In this document: positions 19,374-20,050 of the stretch, in pieces
How positions within the stretch are numbered: the stretch's first letter is position 1
Layout of the letters: every line of letters starts with the position of its first letter
IMG/VR virus record: IMGVR_UViG_3300031669_002167
Span: 1 to 20,050 of that record
Reading direction: 5' to 3' (one strand)
Source of the DNA: a virus
DNA: 20,050 nt
Program-made: the position numbers and the translations under genes
The notes under the pieces: model-generated
The model's input: the letters and a program-made list of their open reading frames with translations, nothing else
The model's database searches: none
What the model was told of the DNA's origin: nothing

Positions 19374-20050
19374 GTTCGCAACTAGCGGATATAGGTGCAG
19401 AGCGCGCCGTTTTGGCCGGGCTGTTTTCTCACGGTCTAGAAGCCTATGTTGAAATAAATGACTTCATTGATTACACAAGCTTTGCTGACCAAAACAATCA
19501 GGTAATATACAAGTGTATTGAAAAGGTGTTGCAAAATGATGCGGTAGTAGATTTACCAGCTATTCTAGCCGCCGCAGAACAATTAAACTTATCTGATAAC
19601 GTCAAGACAGAGCAAGAGCTTGATTACATAAAAGCATTAATGGATTTTCCGGTCAAGGTTGAGAATGTTCCTTATTTTGCGGCACAAATTAAGAAGTTTG
19701 AATTTGCTCGGAAAGCTAAGCGTGTAGCAAAGCAGATTGATGCCGATATCTCAAATATCAAGGGCGATGAATCTATTGATGATATTATTGGGCTGGTAGA
19801 AGATCCGTTGCTTGCGTTCATTCGTGACGACGAAGCTGGCCAACAGCCAGAAAAGCTTGGCGAAGACTTAGATGATTACATTCAATATCTAATAGATAAC
19901 AAGTGCGATCAAATAGGTTTGTCTAGCGGGAACCCTTTGTTTGACGCCGTTATCGGCGGTGGTTTGAGACGTAAGTGTGTTGACCTAGTTTCCGCACGTC
20001 CGGGCGTAGGTAAATCCGTCTTTGCTGACAACGTGGCCTTACACAACGCA
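19370..20050 (+). CDS. dnaB: Replicative DNA helicase, DnaB type (3' partial)
   Basis: The gene starts at ATG 19370 in an ATGA overlap and runs off the window after 227 codons. Residues about 9-110 match the helical N-terminal domain of DnaB-type helicases (Glu-Arg-Ala-Val-Leu-Ala-Gly-Leu-Phe near the start). A linker (about 125-180) leads to the RecA-like motor: Gly-Leu-Ser-Ser-Gly-Asn-Pro-Leu-Phe-Asp, then Gly-Gly-Gly-Leu, and Walker A Ala209-Arg-Pro-Gly-Val-Gly-Lys-Ser216. The rest of the motor lies beyond the window. The enzyme would unwind DNA 5'-3' at phage replication forks. T4 gp41 and phage-encoded DnaB belong to the same broad family; the exact subgroup cannot be fixed from this part. 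Confidence 0.9.
   Translation, partial: MSSQLADIGAERAVLAGLFSHGLEAYVEINDFIDYTSFADQNNQVIYKCIEKVLQNDAVVDLPAILAAAEQLNLSDNVKTEQELDYIKALMDFPVKVENVPYFAAQIKKFEFARKAKRVAKQIDADISNIKGDESIDDIIGLVEDPLLAFIRDDEAGQQPEKLGEDLDDYIQYLIDNKCDQIGLSSGNPLFDAVIGGGLRRKCVDLVSARPGVGKSVFADNVALHNA

Noticed and set aside
1-20050. tRNA genes, rRNA, CRISPR arrays, insertion sequences and phage attachment sites
   Set aside because: Nearly all sequence is coding, the few gaps are under 120 bases, and reading them showed no cloverleaf, spaced repeats, transposase or integrase. A tRNA hidden within a coding region cannot be fully excluded by eye.

Overview
The window looks like part of the genome of a lytic tailed bacteriophage, or a very closely related virus. 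Every credible gene lies on the + strand. Genes are packed tightly, with many 1-, 4- and 8-base stop/start overlaps. The recognisable genes form a classic phage nucleotide and replication set: class Ia ribonucleotide reductase nrdA and nrdB, a MazG-like pyrophosphohydrolase, a PhoH-like ATPase, a UvsX/RecA recombinase and a DnaB-type helicase. No rRNA, tRNA, CRISPR array, integrase or insertion sequence was seen. The aerobic (class Ia) reductase and the consensus sigma-70 promoters suggest a bacterial host that respires and uses ordinary housekeeping RNA polymerase. The host cannot be named from the sequence alone.

Left part (1-5584). The end of an unrecognised gene is followed by a small secreted protein, two microproteins and a strong terminator. 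A sigma-70 promoter (1240-1267) then opens a run of genes: a membrane-anchored protein with a RuvA-C-terminal-like domain, a T5orf172 (GIY-YIG type) nuclease-like protein, a family 4 glycosyltransferase, two hypothetical proteins and a small sigma-factor-like protein. The run ends with a Gly/Ala/Thr-rich protein that has a very strong ribosome binding site behind a U-rich leader and its own terminator. That protein is probably abundant and may be a virion component.

Middle part (5585-9585). This is an unusual envelope-facing cassette: a membrane-anchored PAS-domain protein, a holin-like protein, a papain-like (C1) cysteine peptidase, an exported thioredoxin-fold protein with a DnaJ-like zinc motif and a proline-rich linker, and four small proteins, two of them with an N-terminal membrane segment and a proline-rich stretch. 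It ends at a strong intrinsic terminator. A role in lysis or in remodelling the host envelope is plausible but is an inference.

Right part (9595-20050). A perfect-consensus promoter (TTGACA, 17-base spacer, TATAAT) drives the nucleotide-metabolism and replication genes: nrdA, an exported-looking protein with a twin-arginine-like leader, nrdB, a MazG-like gene and phoH, then several small phage proteins, uvsX, a PD-(D/E)XK-like nuclease, a helical protein in the position where UvsY would be expected, an acidic zinc-ribbon protein, a cysteine-cluster protein of different base composition, and the start of the replicative helicase, which runs off the window. Together these genes would supply dNTPs and carry out recombination-dependent replication.
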